This document shows, piece after piece, positions 13,550-27,555 of a stretch of DNA of 64,000 bases. A program made the translations under genes and the position numbers. The notes under the pieces are model-generated. The model was given only the letters and a program-made list of their open reading frames with translations, was not told the DNA's origin and made no database searches. Position 1 is the first letter of the stretch. The number at the start of each line of letters is the position of its first letter. This DNA comes from Gibbula magus (lineage: Eukaryota > Mollusca > Gastropoda > Trochida > Trochidae): assembly GCA_936450465.1 (NCBI GenBank), contig OW388293.1, forward strand, positions 53,843,201 to 53,907,200, written 5' to 3'.

Positions 13550-14805
13550 TTGGCCAATTTGGTCACGCGAACCTCTTTAACGGCGAATCTGGAGTCCAAC
13601 TTAAGGAAGCTAGCGGGAATTGGAAATGACCATTCGATAGACCACATTGTAATATACATCTTAGCCAAGTTTGGTTCTGAAATATGCATTTTGAAGAAAA
13701 TTATCACGCTTGCTGTCAAGTATCGTGTTTCTCGCACTTAGAATAATTTCCATGTTTTTTGGCCAATTTGGTCACGCGAACCTCTTTAACGGCGAATCTG
13801 GAGTCCAACTTAAGGAAGGTAGCGGGAATTGGAAATGACCATTCGATAGATCACATTGTAATATACATCTCAGCCAAGTTTGGTTCTGAAATATGCATTT
13901 TGAAGAAAGTTATTACGCTTGCTGTCAAGTAGTGTGTTTCTCGCACTTAGAATAATTTCCATGTTTTTTTGGCTAATTTGGTCACGCGAACCTCTTTAAC
14001 GGCGAATCTGGAGTCCAACTTAAGGAAGGTAGCGGGAATTGGATATGACCATTCGATAGATCACATTGTAATATACATCTTAGCCAAGTTTGGTTCTGAA
14101 ATATGCATTTTGAAGAAAGTTATCACGCTTGCTGTCGAATATCGTGTTTCTCGCACTTAGAATAATTTCCATGTTTTTTGGCCAATTTGGTCACGCGAAC
14201 CTCTTTAACGGCGAATCTGGAGTCCAACTTAAGGAAGGTAGCGGGCATTGGATATGACCATTCGATAGATCACATTGTAATATACATCTTAGCCAAGTTT
14301 GGTTCTGAAATATGCATTTTGAAGAAAGTTATCACGCTTGCTGTCAAGTATCGTGTTTCTCGCACTTAGAATAATTTATATTTTTTTTGGCCAATTTGGT
14401 CACGCGAACCTCTTTAACGGCGAATCTGGAGTCCAAATTAAGGAAGGTAGCGGGAATTGGAAATGACCATTCGATAGATCACATTGTAATATACATCTCA
14501 GCCAAGTTTGGTTCTGAAATATGCATTTTGAAGAAAGTTATTACGCTTGCTGTCAAGTAGTGTTTTTCTCGCTCTTAGAATAATTTCCATGTTTTTTGGC
14601 CAATTTGGTCACGCGAACCTCTTTAACGGCGAATCTGGAGTCCAACTTAAGGAAGGTAGCGGGAATTGGAAATGACCATTCGATAGATCACATTGTAATA
14701 TACATCTCAGCCAAGTTTGGTTCTGAAATATGCATTTTGAAGAAAGTTATTACGCTTGCTGTCAAGTAGTGTGTTTCTCGCACTTAGAATAATTTCCATG
14801 TTTTT

Positions 14806-16268
14806 TTGGCTAATTTGGTCACGCGAACCTCTTTAACGGCGAATCTGGAGTCCAACTTAAGGAAGGTAGCGGGAATTGGATATGACCATTCGATAGATCA
14901 CATTGTAATATACATCTCAGCCAAGTTTGGTTCTGAAATATGCATTTTGAAGAAAGTTATCACGCTTGCTGTCAAATATCGTGTTTCTCGCACTTAGAAT
15001 AATTTCCATGTTTTTTGGCCAATTTGGTCACGCAAACCTCTTTAACGGCGAATCTGGAGTCCAACTTAAGGAAGGTAGCGGGAAATCGAAATGACCATTC
15101 GATAGATGACATTGTAATATACATCTCAGCCAAGTTTGGTTCTGAAATATGAATTTTGAAGAAAGTTATTACGCTTGCTGTCAAGTAGTGTGTTTCTCGC
15201 ACTTAGAATAATTTCCATGTGTTTTGGCCAATTTGGTCACGCGAACCTCTTTAACGGCGAATCTGGAGTCCAACTTAAGGAAGGTAGCGGGAATTGGAAA
15301 TGACCATTCAATAGATCACATTGTAATATACATCTCAGTAAAGTTTGGTTCTGAAATATGAATTTTGAAGAAAGTTATTACGCTTGCTGTCAAGTAGTGT
15401 GTTTCTCGCACTTAGAATAATTTCCATGTGTTTTGGCCAATTTGGTCACGCGAACCTCTTTAACGGCGAATCTGGAGTCCAACTTAAGGAAGGTAGCGGG
15501 AATTGGAAATGACCATTCAATAGATCACATTATAATATACATCTCAGTCAAGTTTGGTTCTGAAATATGAATTTTGAAGAAAGTTATTACGCTTGCTGTC
15601 AAGTAGTGTGTTTCTCGCACTTAAAATAATTTCCATGTTTTTTGGCCAATTTGGTCACGCGAACCTCTTTAACGGCGAATCCGGAGTCCAACTTAAGGAA
15701 GGTAGCGGGAATTGGAAATGACCATTCGATAGATCACATTGTAATATACATCTCAGCCAAGTTTGGTTCTGAAATATGCATTTTGAAGAAAGTTATTACG
15801 CTTGCTGTCAAGTAGTGTGTTTCTCGCACTTAGAATAATTTCCATGTTTTTTGGCCAATTTGGTCACGCGAACCTCTTTAACGGCGAATCTGGAGTCCAA
15901 CTTAAGGAAGGTAGCGGGAATTCGAAATGATCATTCGATAGACCACATTGTAATATACATCTTAGCCAAGTCTGGTTCTGAAATATGCATTTTGAAGAAA
16001 GTTATCACGCTTGCTGTCAAGTATCGTGTTTCTCGCACTTAGAATAATTTCCATGTTTTTTGGCCAATTTGGTCACGCGAACCTCTTTAACGGCGAATCT
16101 GGAGTCCAAATTAAGGAAGGTAGCGGGAATTGGAAATGACCGTTCAATAGATCACATTATAATATACATCTCAGCCAAGTTTGGTTCTGAAATATGAATT
16201 TTGAAGAAAGTTATTACGCTTGCTGTCAAGTAGTGTGTTTCTCGCACTTAGAATAATTTCCATGTTTT
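14806..16268 (+). repeat. Domain A module M, copy 1
   Basis: An ordered set of seven monomers: T7/'ctaattt' T monomer (14,806); 'cacgcaaacctc' with 'gatagatgacattg' (15,015); two 'ccattcaatag' monomers whose spacers read 'ccatgtgttttgg' (15,224 and 15,433); a monomer after 'cttaaaataatttcc' with 'gaatccgg' (15,642); a T monomer with 'ttcgaaatgatcattcg' (15,851); and one with 'ccgttcaatagatcac' and 'attataat' (16,060). The same order returns at +2,926 (17,732), and its later half also at about 24.2 and 25.9 kb. Confidence 0.8.
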
Positions 16269-17731
16269 TTGGCCAATTTGGTCACGCGAACCTCTTTAAC
16301 GGCGAATCTGGAGTCCAACTTAAGGAAGGTAGCGGGAATTGGAAATGACCATTCGATAGATCACATTGTAATATACATCTCAGCCAAGTTTGGTTCTGAA
16401 ATATGCATTTTGAAGAAAGTTATCACGCTTGCTGTCAAGTATCGTGTTTCTCGCACTTAGAATAATTTCCATGTTTTTTGGCCAATTTGGTCACGCGAAC
16501 CTCTTTAACGGCGAATCTGGAGTCCAACTTAAGGAAGGTAGCGGGAATTGGAAATGACCATTCGATAGATCACATTGTAATATACATCTCAGCCAAGTTT
16601 GGTTCTGAAATATGCATTTTGAAGAAAGTTATTACGCTTGCTGTCAAGTAGTGTGTTTCTCGCACTTAGAATAATTTCCATGTTTTTTGGCCAATTTGGT
16701 CACGCGAACCTCTTTAACGGCGAATCTGGAGTCCAACTAAAGGAAGGTAGCGGGCATTGGATATGACCATTCAATAGATCACATTGTAATATACATCTTA
16801 GCCAAGTTTGGTTCTGAAATATGCATTTTAAAGAAAGTTATCACGCTTACTGTCAAGTATCGTGTTTCTCGCACTTAGAATAATTTCTATTTTTTTTGGC
16901 CAATTTGGTCACGCGAACCTCTTTAACGGCGAATCTGGAGTCCAACTTAAGGAAGGTAGCGGGAGTTCGAAATGACCATTCGATAGACCACATTGTAATA
17001 TACATCTTAGCCAAGTTTGGTTCTGAAATATGCATTTTGAAGAAAGTTATTACGCTTGCTGTCAAGTAGTGTGTTTCTCGCACTTAGAATAATTTCCATG
17101 TTTTTTGGCCAATTTGGTCACGCGAACCTCTTTAACGGCGAATCTGGAGTCCAACTTAAGGAAGGTAGCGGGCATTGGATATGACCATTCGATAGATCAC
17201 ATTGTAATATACATCTTAGCCAAGTTTGGTTCTGAAATATGCATTTTGAAGAAAGTTATCACGCTTACTGTCAAGTATCGTGTTTCTCGCACTTAGAATA
17301 ATTTCTATTTTTTTTGGCCAATTTGGTCACGCGAACCTCTTTAACGGCGAATCTGGAGTCCAAATTAAGGAAGGTAGCGGGAATTGGATATGACCATTCG
17401 ATAGATCACATTGTAATATACATCTCAGCCAAGTTTGGTTCTGAAATATGAATTTTGAAGGAAGTAATTACGTTTGCAGTCAAGTAGTGTGTTTCTCGCA
17501 CTTAGAATAATTTCCATGTTTTTTGGCCAATTTGGTCACGGGAACCTCATTAACGGCGCATCTGGAGTCCAACTTAAGGAAGGTAGCGGGAATTGGAAAT
17601 GACCATTCGATATATCACATTGTAATATACATCTCTGCCAAGTTTGGTTCTGAAATATGAATTTTGAAGAAAGTTATTACGCTTGCTGTCAAGTAGTGTG
17701 TTTCTCGCACTTAGAATAATTTCCATGTTTT

Positions 17732-19192
17732 TTGGCCAATTTGGTCGCGCGAACCTCTTTAACGGCGAATCTGGAGTCCAACTTAAGGAAGGTAGCGGGA
17801 ATTGGATATGACCATTCGATAGATCACATTGTAATATACATCTCAGCCAAGTTTGGTTCTGAAATATGCATTTTGAAGAAAGTTATCACGCTTGCTGTCA
17901 AATATCGTGTTTCTCGCACTTAGAATAATTTCCATGTTTTTTGGCCAATTTGGTCACGCAAACCTCTTTAACGGCGAATCTGGAGTCCAACTTAAGGAAG
18001 GTAGCGGGAATTCGAAATGACCATTCAATAGATCACATTATAATATACATCTCAGTCAAGTTTGGTTCTGAAATATGAATTTTGAAGAAAGTTATTGCGC
18101 TTGCTGTCAAGTAGTGTGTTTCTCGCACTTAGAATAATTTCCATGTTTTTTGGCCAATTTGGTCACGCGAACCTCTTTAAGGGCGAATCTGGAGTCCAAC
18201 TTAAGGAAGGTAGCGGGAATTGGAAATGACCATTCAATAGATCACATTATAATATACATCTCAGTCAAGTTTGGTTCTGAAATATGAATTTTGAAGAAAG
18301 TTATTGCGCTTGCTGTCAAGTAGTGTGTTTCTCGCACTTAGAATAATTTCCATGTTTTTTGGCCAATTTGGTCACGCGAACCTCTTTAACGGCGAATCTG
18401 GAGTCCAACTTAAGGAAGGTAGCGGGAATTGGAAATGACCATTCAATAGATCACATTATAATATACATCTCAGTCAAGTTTGGTTCTGAAATATGAATTT
18501 TGAAGAAAGTTATTGCGCTTGCTGTCAAGTAGTGTGTTTCTCGCACTTAAAATAATTTCCATGTTTTTTGGCCAATTTGGTCACGCGAACCTCTTTACCG
18601 GCGAATCCGGAGTCCAACTTAAGGAAGGTAGCGGGAATTGGAAATGACCATTCGATAGATCACATTGTAATATACATCTCAGCCAAGTTTGGTTCTGAAA
18701 TATGCATTTTGAAGAAAGTTATTACGCTTGCTGTCAAGTAGTGTGTTTCTCGCACTTAGAATAATTTCCATGTTTTTTGGCCAATTTGGTCACGCGAACC
18801 TCTTTAACGGCGAATCTGGAATCCAACTTAAGGAAGGTAGCGGGAATTCGAAATGATCATTCGATAGACCACATTGTAATATACATCTTAGCCAAGTTTG
18901 GTTCTGAAATATGCATTTTGAAGAAAGTTATCACGCTTGCTGTCAAGTATCGTGTTTCTCGCACTTAGAATAATTTCCATGTTTTTTGGCCAATTTGGTC
19001 ACGCGAACCTCTTTAAGGCGAATCTGGAGTCCAAATTAAGGAAGGTAGCGGGAATTGGAAATGACCGTTCAATAGATCACATTATAATATACATCTCAGC
19101 CAAGTTTGGTTCTGAAATATGAATTTTGAAGAAAGTTATTACGCTTGCTGTCAAGTAGTGTGTTTCTCGCACTTAGAATAATTTCCATGTTT
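17732..19192 (+). repeat. Domain A module M, copy 2
   Basis: Offset 2,926 bp (14 monomers) from copy 1: 17,732/14,806, 18,568/15,642, 18,777/15,851 and 18,986/16,060. Private features are 'ggtcgcgcg' (about 17,746), 'cacgcaaacctc' followed directly by 'ttcaatagatcac', 'ctctttaagggcg' (about 18,173), 'ctctttaccggcg' (about 18,591) and a 1-bp deletion in 'ctctttaaggcgaat' (about 19,010). It holds three successive monomers with 'gttattgcgcttgc'. Confidence 0.8.
18091..18525 (+). repeat. Three adjacent monomers sharing 'ttattgcgcttgc'
   Basis: The state 'gttattgcgc' occurs at about 18,091, 18,300 and 18,509, spaced 209 bp, and was not seen elsewhere in the window. The three monomers also share 'ccattcaatagatcac', 'attataat' and 'ctcagtcaagtttgg'. 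This is a very local spread of a single-base variant, as expected from one-monomer duplication or conversion. Confidence 0.8.
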
Positions 19193-22100
19193 TTTGGCCA
19201 ATTTGGTCACGCGAACCTCTTTAACGGCGAATCTGGAGTCCAACTTAAGGAAGGTAGCGAGAATTCGAAATGACCATTCGATAGATCACATTGTAATATA
19301 CATCTCAGCCAAGTTTGGTTCTGAAATATGCATTTTGAAGAAAGTTATCACGCTTGCTGTCAAGTAGTGTGTTTCTCGCACTTACAATAATTTCCATGTT
19401 TTTTGGCCAATTTGGTCACGCGAACCTCTTTAACGGCGAATCTGGAGTCCAAATTAAGGAAGGTAGCGGGAATTGGAAATGACCATTCGATAGATCACAT
19501 TGTAATATACATCTCAGCCAAGTTTGGTTCTGAAATATGAATTTTGAAGGAAGTAATTACGTTTGCAGTCAAGTATCGTGTTTCTCGCACTTAGAATAAT
19601 TTCTATGTTTTTTGGCCAATTTGGTCACGCGAACCTCTTTAACGGCGAATCTGGAGTCCAACTTAAGGAAGGTAGCGGGAATTGGATATGACCATTCGAT
19701 AGATCACATTGTAATATACATCTTAGCCAAGTTTGGTTCTGAAATATGCATTTTGAAGAAAGTTATCACGCTTGCTGTCAAGTATCGTGTTTCTCGCACT
19801 TAGAATAATGTCCATGTTTTTTGGCCAATTTGGTCACGCGAACCTCTTTAACGGCGAATCTGGAGTCCAACTTAAGGAAGGTAGCGGGAATTGGAAATGA
19901 CCGTTCAAGAGATCACATTGTAATATACATCTCAGCCAAGTTTGGTTCTGAAATATGCATTTTGAAGAAAGTTTTTACGCTTGCTGTCAAGTAGTGTGTT
20001 TCTCGCACTTAGAATAATTTCCATGTTTTTTGGCCAATTTGGTCACGGGAACTTCATTAACGGAGCATCTAGAGTCCAACTTATGGAAGGTAGCGGGAAT
20101 TGGATATGACCATTCGATAGATCACATTGTAATATACATCTTAGCCAAGTTTGGTTCTGAAATATGCATTTTGAAGAAAATTATCACGCTTGCGGTCAAG
20201 TATCGTGTTTCTCGCACTTAGAATAATTTCCATGTTTTTTGGCCAATTTGGTCACGCGAACCTCTTTAACGGCGAATCTGGAGTCCAACTTAAGGAAGGT
20301 AGCGGGAATTAGAAATGACCATTCGATAGACCACATTGTAATATACATCTCAGCCAAGTTTGGTTCTGAAATATGCATTTTGAAGAAAGTTATTACGCTT
20401 GCTGTCAAGTAGTGTGTTTCTCGCACTTAGAATAATTTCCATGTTTTTTGGCCAATTTGGTCACGCGAACCTCTTTAACGGCGAATCTGGAGTCCAACTT
20501 AAGGAAGGTAGCGGGAATTCGAAATGATCATTCGATAGACCACATTGTAATATACATCTTAGCCAAGTTTGGTTCTGAAATATGCATTTTGAAGAAAGTT
20601 ATCACGCTTGCTGTCAAGTATCGTGTTTCTCGCACTTAGAATAATTTCTATTTTTTTTGGCCAATTTGGTCACGCGAACCTCTTTAATGGCGAATCTGGA
20701 GTCCAAATTAAGGAAGGTAGCGGGAATTGGAAATGACCATTCGATAGATCACATTGTAATATACATCTCAGCCAAGTTTGGTTCTGAAATATGAATTTTG
20801 AAGGAAGTAATTACGTTTGCAGTCAAGTAGTGTGTTTCTCGCACTTAGAATAATTTCCATGTTTTTTGGCCAATTTGGTCACGGGAACCTCATTAACGGC
20901 GCATCTAGAGTCCAACTTAAGGAAGGTAGCGGGAATTGGATATGACCATTCGATAGATCACATTGTAATATACATCTTAGCCAAGTTTGGTTCTGAAATA
21001 TGCCTTTTGAAGAAAATTATCACGCTTGCGGTCAAGTATCGTGTTTCTCGCACTTAGAATAATTTCCATGTTTTTTGGCCAATTTGGTCACGCGAACCTC
21101 TTTAACGGCGAATCTGGAGTCCAACTTAAGGAAGGTAGCGGGAATTCGAAATGACCATTCGATAGACCACATTGTAATATACATCTTAGCCAAGTTTGGT
21201 TCTGAAATATGCATTTTGAAGAAAGTTATCACGCTTGCTGTCAAGTATCGTGTTTCTCGCACTTAGAATAATTTCCATGTTTTTTGGCCAATTTGGTCAC
21301 GCGAACCTCTTTAACGGCGAATATGGAGTCCAACTTAAGGAGGGTAGCGGGAATTAGAAATGACCATTCGATAGATCACATTGTAATATACATCTCAGCC
21401 AAGTTTGGTTCTGAAATATGCATTTTGAAGAAAGTTATCACGCTTGCTGTCAAGTATCGTGTTTCTCGCACTTAGAATAATTTATATTTTTTTTGGCCAA
21501 TTTGGTCACGCGAACCTCTTTAACGGCGAATCTGGAGTCCAAATTAAGGAAGGTAGCGGGAATTGGAAATGACCATTCGATAGATCACATTGTAATATAC
21601 ATCTCAGCCAAGTTTGGTTCTGAAATATGAATTTTGAAGAAAGTTATTACGCTTGCTGTCAAGTAGTGTGTTTCTCGCACTTAGAATAATTTCCATGTTT
21701 TTTGGCCAATTTGGTCACGCGAACCTCTTTAACGGCGAATCTGGAGTCCAACTTAAGGAAGGTAGCGGGCATTGGATATGACCATTCGATAGATCACATT
21801 GTAATATACATCTTAGCCAAGTTTGGTTCTGAAATATGCATTTTGAAGAAAGTTATCACGCTTACTGTCAAGTATCGTGTTTCTCGCACTAAGAATAATT
21901 TCTATTTTTTTTGGCCAATTTGGTCACGCGAACCTCTTTAACGGCGAATCTGGAGTCCAAATTAAGGAAGGTAGCGGGAATTGGAAATGACCATTCGATA
22001 GATCACATTGTAATATACATCTCAGCCAAGTTTGGTTCTGAAATATGAATTTTGAAGGAAGTAATTACGTTTGCAGTCAAGTAGTGTGTTTCTCGCACTT

Positions 22101-23774
22101 AGAATAATTTCCATGTTTTTTGGCCAATTTGGTCACGGGAACCTCATTAACGGCGCATCTGGAGTCCAACTTAAGGAAGGTAGCGGGAATTGGAAATGAC
22201 CATTCGATAGATCACATTGTAATATACATCTCTGCCAAGTTTGGTTCTGAAATATGAATTTTGAAGAAAGTTATTACGCTTGCTGTCAAGTAGTGTGTTT
22301 CTCGCACTTAGAATAATTTCCATGTTTTTTGGCCAATTTGGTCACGCGAACCTCTTTAACGGCGAATCTGGAGTCCAACTTAAGGAAGGTAGCGGGAATT
22401 GGAAATGACCATTCAATAGATCACATTGTAATATACATCTCAGCCAAGTTTGGTTCTGAAATATGAATTTTGAAGAAAGTTATTACGCTTGCTGTCAAGT
22501 AGTGTTTTTCTTGCACTTAGAATAATTTCCATGTTTTTTGGCCAATTTGGTCACGCGAACCTCTTTAACGGCGAATCTGGAGTCCAACTTAAGGAAGGTA
22601 GCGGGAATTGGAAATGACCATTCGATAGATCACATTGTAATATACATCTCAGCCAAGTTTGGTTCTGAAATATGCATTTTGAAGAAAGTTATTACGCTTG
22701 CTGTCAAGTAGTGTGTTTCTCGCACTTAGAATAATTTCCATGTTTTTTGGCCAATTTGGTCACGCGAACCTCTTTAACGGCGAATCTGGAGTCCAACTTA
22801 AGGAAGGTAGCGGGAATTGGAAATGACCATTCAATAGATCACATTGTAATATACATCTCAGCCAAGTTTGGTTCTGAAATATGAATTTTGAAGAAAGTTA
22901 TTACGCTTGCTGTCAAGTAGTGTTTTTCTCGCACTTAGAATAATTTCCATGTTTTTTGGCCAATTTGGTCACGCGAACCTCTTTAACGGCGAATCTGGAG
23001 TCCAACTTAAGGAAGGTAGCGGGAATTGGAAATGACCATTCGATAGATCACATTGTAATATACATCTCAGCCAAGTTTGGTTCTGAAATATGCATTTTGA
23101 AGAAAGTTATTACGCTTGCTGTCAAGTAGTGTGTTTCTCGCACTTAGAATAATTTCCATGTTTTTTTGGCTAATTTGGTCACGCGAACCTCTTTAACGGC
23201 GAATCTGGAGTCCAACTTAAGGAAGGTAGCGGGAATTGGATATGACCATTCGATAGATCACATTGTAATATACATCTCAGCCAAGTTTGGTTCTGAAATA
23301 TGCATTTTCAAGAAAGTTATCACGCTTGCTGTCAAATATCGTGTTTCTCGCACTTAGAATAATTTCCATGTTTTTTGGCCAATTTGGTCACGCAAACCTC
23401 TTTAACGGCGAATCTGGAGTCCAACTTAAGGAAGGTAGCGGGAATTCGAAATGACCATTCGATAGATGACATTGTAATATACATCTCAGCCAAGTTTGGT
23501 TCTGAAATATGAATTTTGAAGAAAGTTATTACGCGTGCTGTCAAGTAGTGTGTTTCTCGCACTTAGAATAATTTCCATGTTTTTTGGCCAATTTGGTCAC
23601 GCGAACCTCTTTAACGGCGAATCTGGAGTCCAACTTAAGGAAGGTAGCTGGCATTGGATATGACCATTCGATAGATCACATTGTAATATACATCTTAGCC
23701 AAGTTTGGTTCTGAAATATGCATTTTGAAGAAAGTTATCACGCTTACTGTCAAGTATCGTGTTTCTCGCACTTA

Positions 23775-26700
23775 GAATAATTTCTATTTTTTTTGGCCAA
23801 TTTGGTCACGCGAACCTCTTTAACGGCGAATCTGGAGTCCAAATTAAGGAAGGTAGCGGGAATTGGAAATGACCATTCGATAGATCACAATGTAATATAC
23901 ATCTCAGCCAAGTTTGGTTCTGAAATATGAATTTTGAAGGAAGTAATTACGTTTGCAGTCAAGTAGTGTGTTTCTCGCACTTAGAATAATTTCCATGTTT
24001 TTTGGCCAATTTGGTCACGGGAACCTCATTAACGGCGCATCTGGAGTCCAACTTAAGGAAGGTAGCGGGAATTGGAAATGACCATTCGATAGATCACATT
24101 ATAATATACATCTCTGCCAAGTTTGGTTCTGAAATATGAATTTTGAAGAAAGTTATTACGCTTGCTGTCAAGTAGTGTGTTTCTCGCACGTAGAATAATT
24201 TCCATGTTTTTTGGCCAATTTGGTCACGCGAACCTCTTTAACGGCGAATCTGGAGTCCAACTTAAAGAAGGTAGCGGGAATTGGAAATGACCATTCAATA
24301 GATCACATTGTAATATACATCTCAGCCAAGTTTGGTTCTGAAATATGAATTTTGAAGAAAGTTATTACGCTTGCTGTCAAGTAGTGTGTTTCTCGCACTT
24401 AGAATAATTTCCATGTTTTTTGGCCAATTTGGTCACGCGAACCTCTTTAACGGCGAATCTGGAGTCCAACTTAAGGAAGGTAGCGGGAATTGGAAATGAC
24501 CATTCAATAGATCACATTATAATATACATCTCAGTCAAGTTTGGTTCTGAAATATGAATTTTGAAGAAAGTTATTACGCTTGCTGTCAAGTAGTGTGTTT
24601 CTCGCACTTAAAATAATTTCCATGTTTTTTGGCCAATTTGGTCACGCGAACCTCTTTAACGGCGATTCCGGAGTCCAACTTAAGGAAGGTAGCGGGAATT
24701 GGAAATTACCATTCGATAGATCACATTGTAATATACATCTCAGCCAAGTTTGGTTCTGAAATATGCATTTTGAAGAAAGTTATTACGCTTGCTGTCAAGT
24801 AGTGTGTTTCTCGCACTTAGAATAATTTCCATGTTTTTTGGCCAATTTGGTCACGCGAACCTCTTTAACGGCGAATCTGGAGTCCAACTTAAGGAAGGTA
24901 GCGGGAATTCGAAATGATCATTCGATAGACCACATTGTAATATACATCTCAGCCAAGTTTGGTTCTGAAATATGCATTTTGAAGAAAGTTATCACGCTTG
25001 CTGTCAAGTATCGTGTTTCTCGCACTTAGAATAATTTCCATGTTTTTTGGCCAATTTGGTCACGCGAACCTCTTTAACGGCGAATCTGGAGTCCAAATTA
25101 AGGAAGGTAGCGGGAATTGGAAATGACCGTTCAATAGATCACATTATAATATACATCTCAGCCAAGTTTGGTTCTGAAATATGAATTTTGAAGAAAGTTA
25201 TTACGCTTGCTGTCAAGTAGTGTGTTTCTCGCACTTAGAATAATTTCCATGTTTTTTGGCCAATTTGGTCACGCGAACCTCTTTAACGGCGAATCTGGAG
25301 TCCAAATTAAGGAAGGTAGCGGGAATTGGATATGACCATTCGATAGATCACATTGTAATATACATCTTAGCCAAGTTTGGTTCTGAAATATGCATTTTGA
25401 AGAAAGTTATCACGCTTGCTGTCAAATATCGTGTTTCTCGCACTTAGAATAATTTCTATTTTTTTTGGCCAATTTGGTCACGCGAACCTCTTTAACGGCG
25501 AATCTGGAGTCCAAATTAAGGAAGGTAGCGGGAATTGGAAATGACCATTCGATAGATCACAATGTAATATACATCTCAGCCAAGTTTGGTTCTGAAATAT
25601 GAATTTTGAAGGAAGTAATTACGTTTGCAGTCAAGTAGTGTGTTTCTCGCACTTAGAATAATTTCCATGTTTTTTGGCCAATTTGGTCACGGGAACCTCA
25701 TTAACGGCGCATCTGGAGTCCAACTTAAGGAAGGTAGCGGGAATTGGAAATGACCATTCGATAGATCACATTATAATATACATCTCTGCCAAGTTTGGTT
25801 CTGAAATATGAATTTTGAAGAAAGTTATTACGCTTGCTGTCAAGTAGTGTGTTTCTCGCACGTAGAATAATTTCCATGTTTTTTGGCCAATTTGGTCACG
25901 CGAACCTCTTTAACGGCGAATCTGGAGTCCAACTTAAAGAAGGTAGCGGGAATTGGAAATGACCATTCAATAGATCACATTGTAATATACATCTCAGCCA
26001 AGTTTGGTTCTGAAATATGAATTTTGAAGAAAGTTATTACGCTTGCTGTCAAGTAGTGTGTTTCTCGCACTTAGAATAATTTCCATGTTTTTTGGCCAAT
26101 TTGGTCACGCGAACCTCTTTAACGGCGAATCTGGAGTCCAACTTAAGGAAGGTAGCGGGAATTGGAAATGACCATTCAATAGATCACATTATAATATACA
26201 TCTCAGTCAAGTTTGGTTCTGAAATATGAATTTTGAAGAAAGTTATTACGCTTGCTGTCAAGTAGTGTGTTTCTCGCACTTAAAATAATTTCCATGTTTT
26301 TTGGCCAATTTGGTCACGCGAACCTCTTTAACGGCGATTCCGGAGTCCAACTTAAGGAAGGTAGCGGGAATTGGAAATTACCATTCGATAGATCACATTG
26401 TAATATACATCTCAGCCAAGTTTGGTTCTGAAATATGCATTTTGAAGAAAGTTATTACGCTTGCTGTCAAGTAGTGTGTTTCTCGCACTTAGAATAATTT
26501 CCATGTTTTTTGGCCAATTTGGTCACGCGAACCTCTTTAACGGCGAATCTGGAGTCCAACTTAAGGAAGGTAGCGGGAATTCGAAATGATCATTCGATAG
26601 ACCACATTGTAATATACATCTCAGCCAAGTTTGGTTCTGAAATATGCATTTTGAAGAAAGTTATCACGCTTGCTGTCAAGTATCGTGTTTCTCGCACTTA

Positions 26701-26942
26701 GAATAATTTCCATGTTTTTTGGCCAATTTGGTCACGCGAACCTCTTTAACGGCGAATCTGGAGTCCAAATTAAGGAAGGTAGCGGGAATTGGAAATGACC
26801 GTTCAATAGATCACATTATAATATACATCTCAGCCAAGTTTGGTTCTGAAATATGAATTTTGAAGAAAGTTATTACGCTTGCTGTCAAGTAGTGTGTTTC
26901 TCGCACTTAGAATAATTTCCATGTTTTTTGGCCAATTTGGTC
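23775..26942 (+). repeat. 1,672-bp 8-mer, tandem duplication (contains module M copies 3 and 4)
   Basis: Block 23,775-25,270 recurs at 25,447-26,942, exactly 1,672 bp (8 x 209) on. Shared private states are 'gatcacaatgtaat' (23,889 and 25,561 at 'aatg'), 'cgcacgtagaat' (about 24,186 and 25,858), 'cttaaagaagg' (about 24,261 and 25,933), 'cggcgattccgg' (about 24,660 and 26,332) and 'gaaattaccattcg' (about 24,703 and 26,375). The eighth monomers (25,256 and 26,928) differ. No difference was noticed between the two blocks by eye. Confidence 0.88.
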
Positions 26943-27555
26943 ACGCGAACCTCTTTAACGGCGAATCTGGAGTCCAACTTAAGGAAGGTAGCGGGAATTG
27001 GAAATGACCTTTCGATAGATCACATTGTAATATACATCTCAGCCAAGTTTGGTTCTGAAATATGCATTTTGAAGAAAGTTATCACGCTTGCTGTCAAGTA
27101 TCGTGTTTCTCGCACTTAGAATAATTTATATTTTTTTTGGCCAATTTGGTCACGCGAACCTCTTTAACGGCGAATCTGGAGTCCAAATTAAGGAAGGTAG
27201 CGGGAATTGGAAATGACCATTCGATAGATCACATTGTAATATACATCTCAGCCAAGTTTGGTTCTGAAATATGAATTTTGAAGACAGTTATCACGCTTGC
27301 TGTCAAGTATCGTGTTTCTCGCACTTAGAATAATGTCCATGTTTTTTGGCCAATTTGGTCACGCGAACCTCTTTAACGGCGAATCTGGAGTCCAACTTAA
27401 GGAAGGTAGCGGGAATTGGAAATAACCATACAATAGATAACATTGTAATATACATCTCAGCCAAGTTTGGTTCTGAAATATGAATTTTGAAGAAAGTTAT
27501 TACGCTTGCTGTCAAGTAGTGTGTTTCTCGCACTTAGAATAATGTCCATGTTTTT

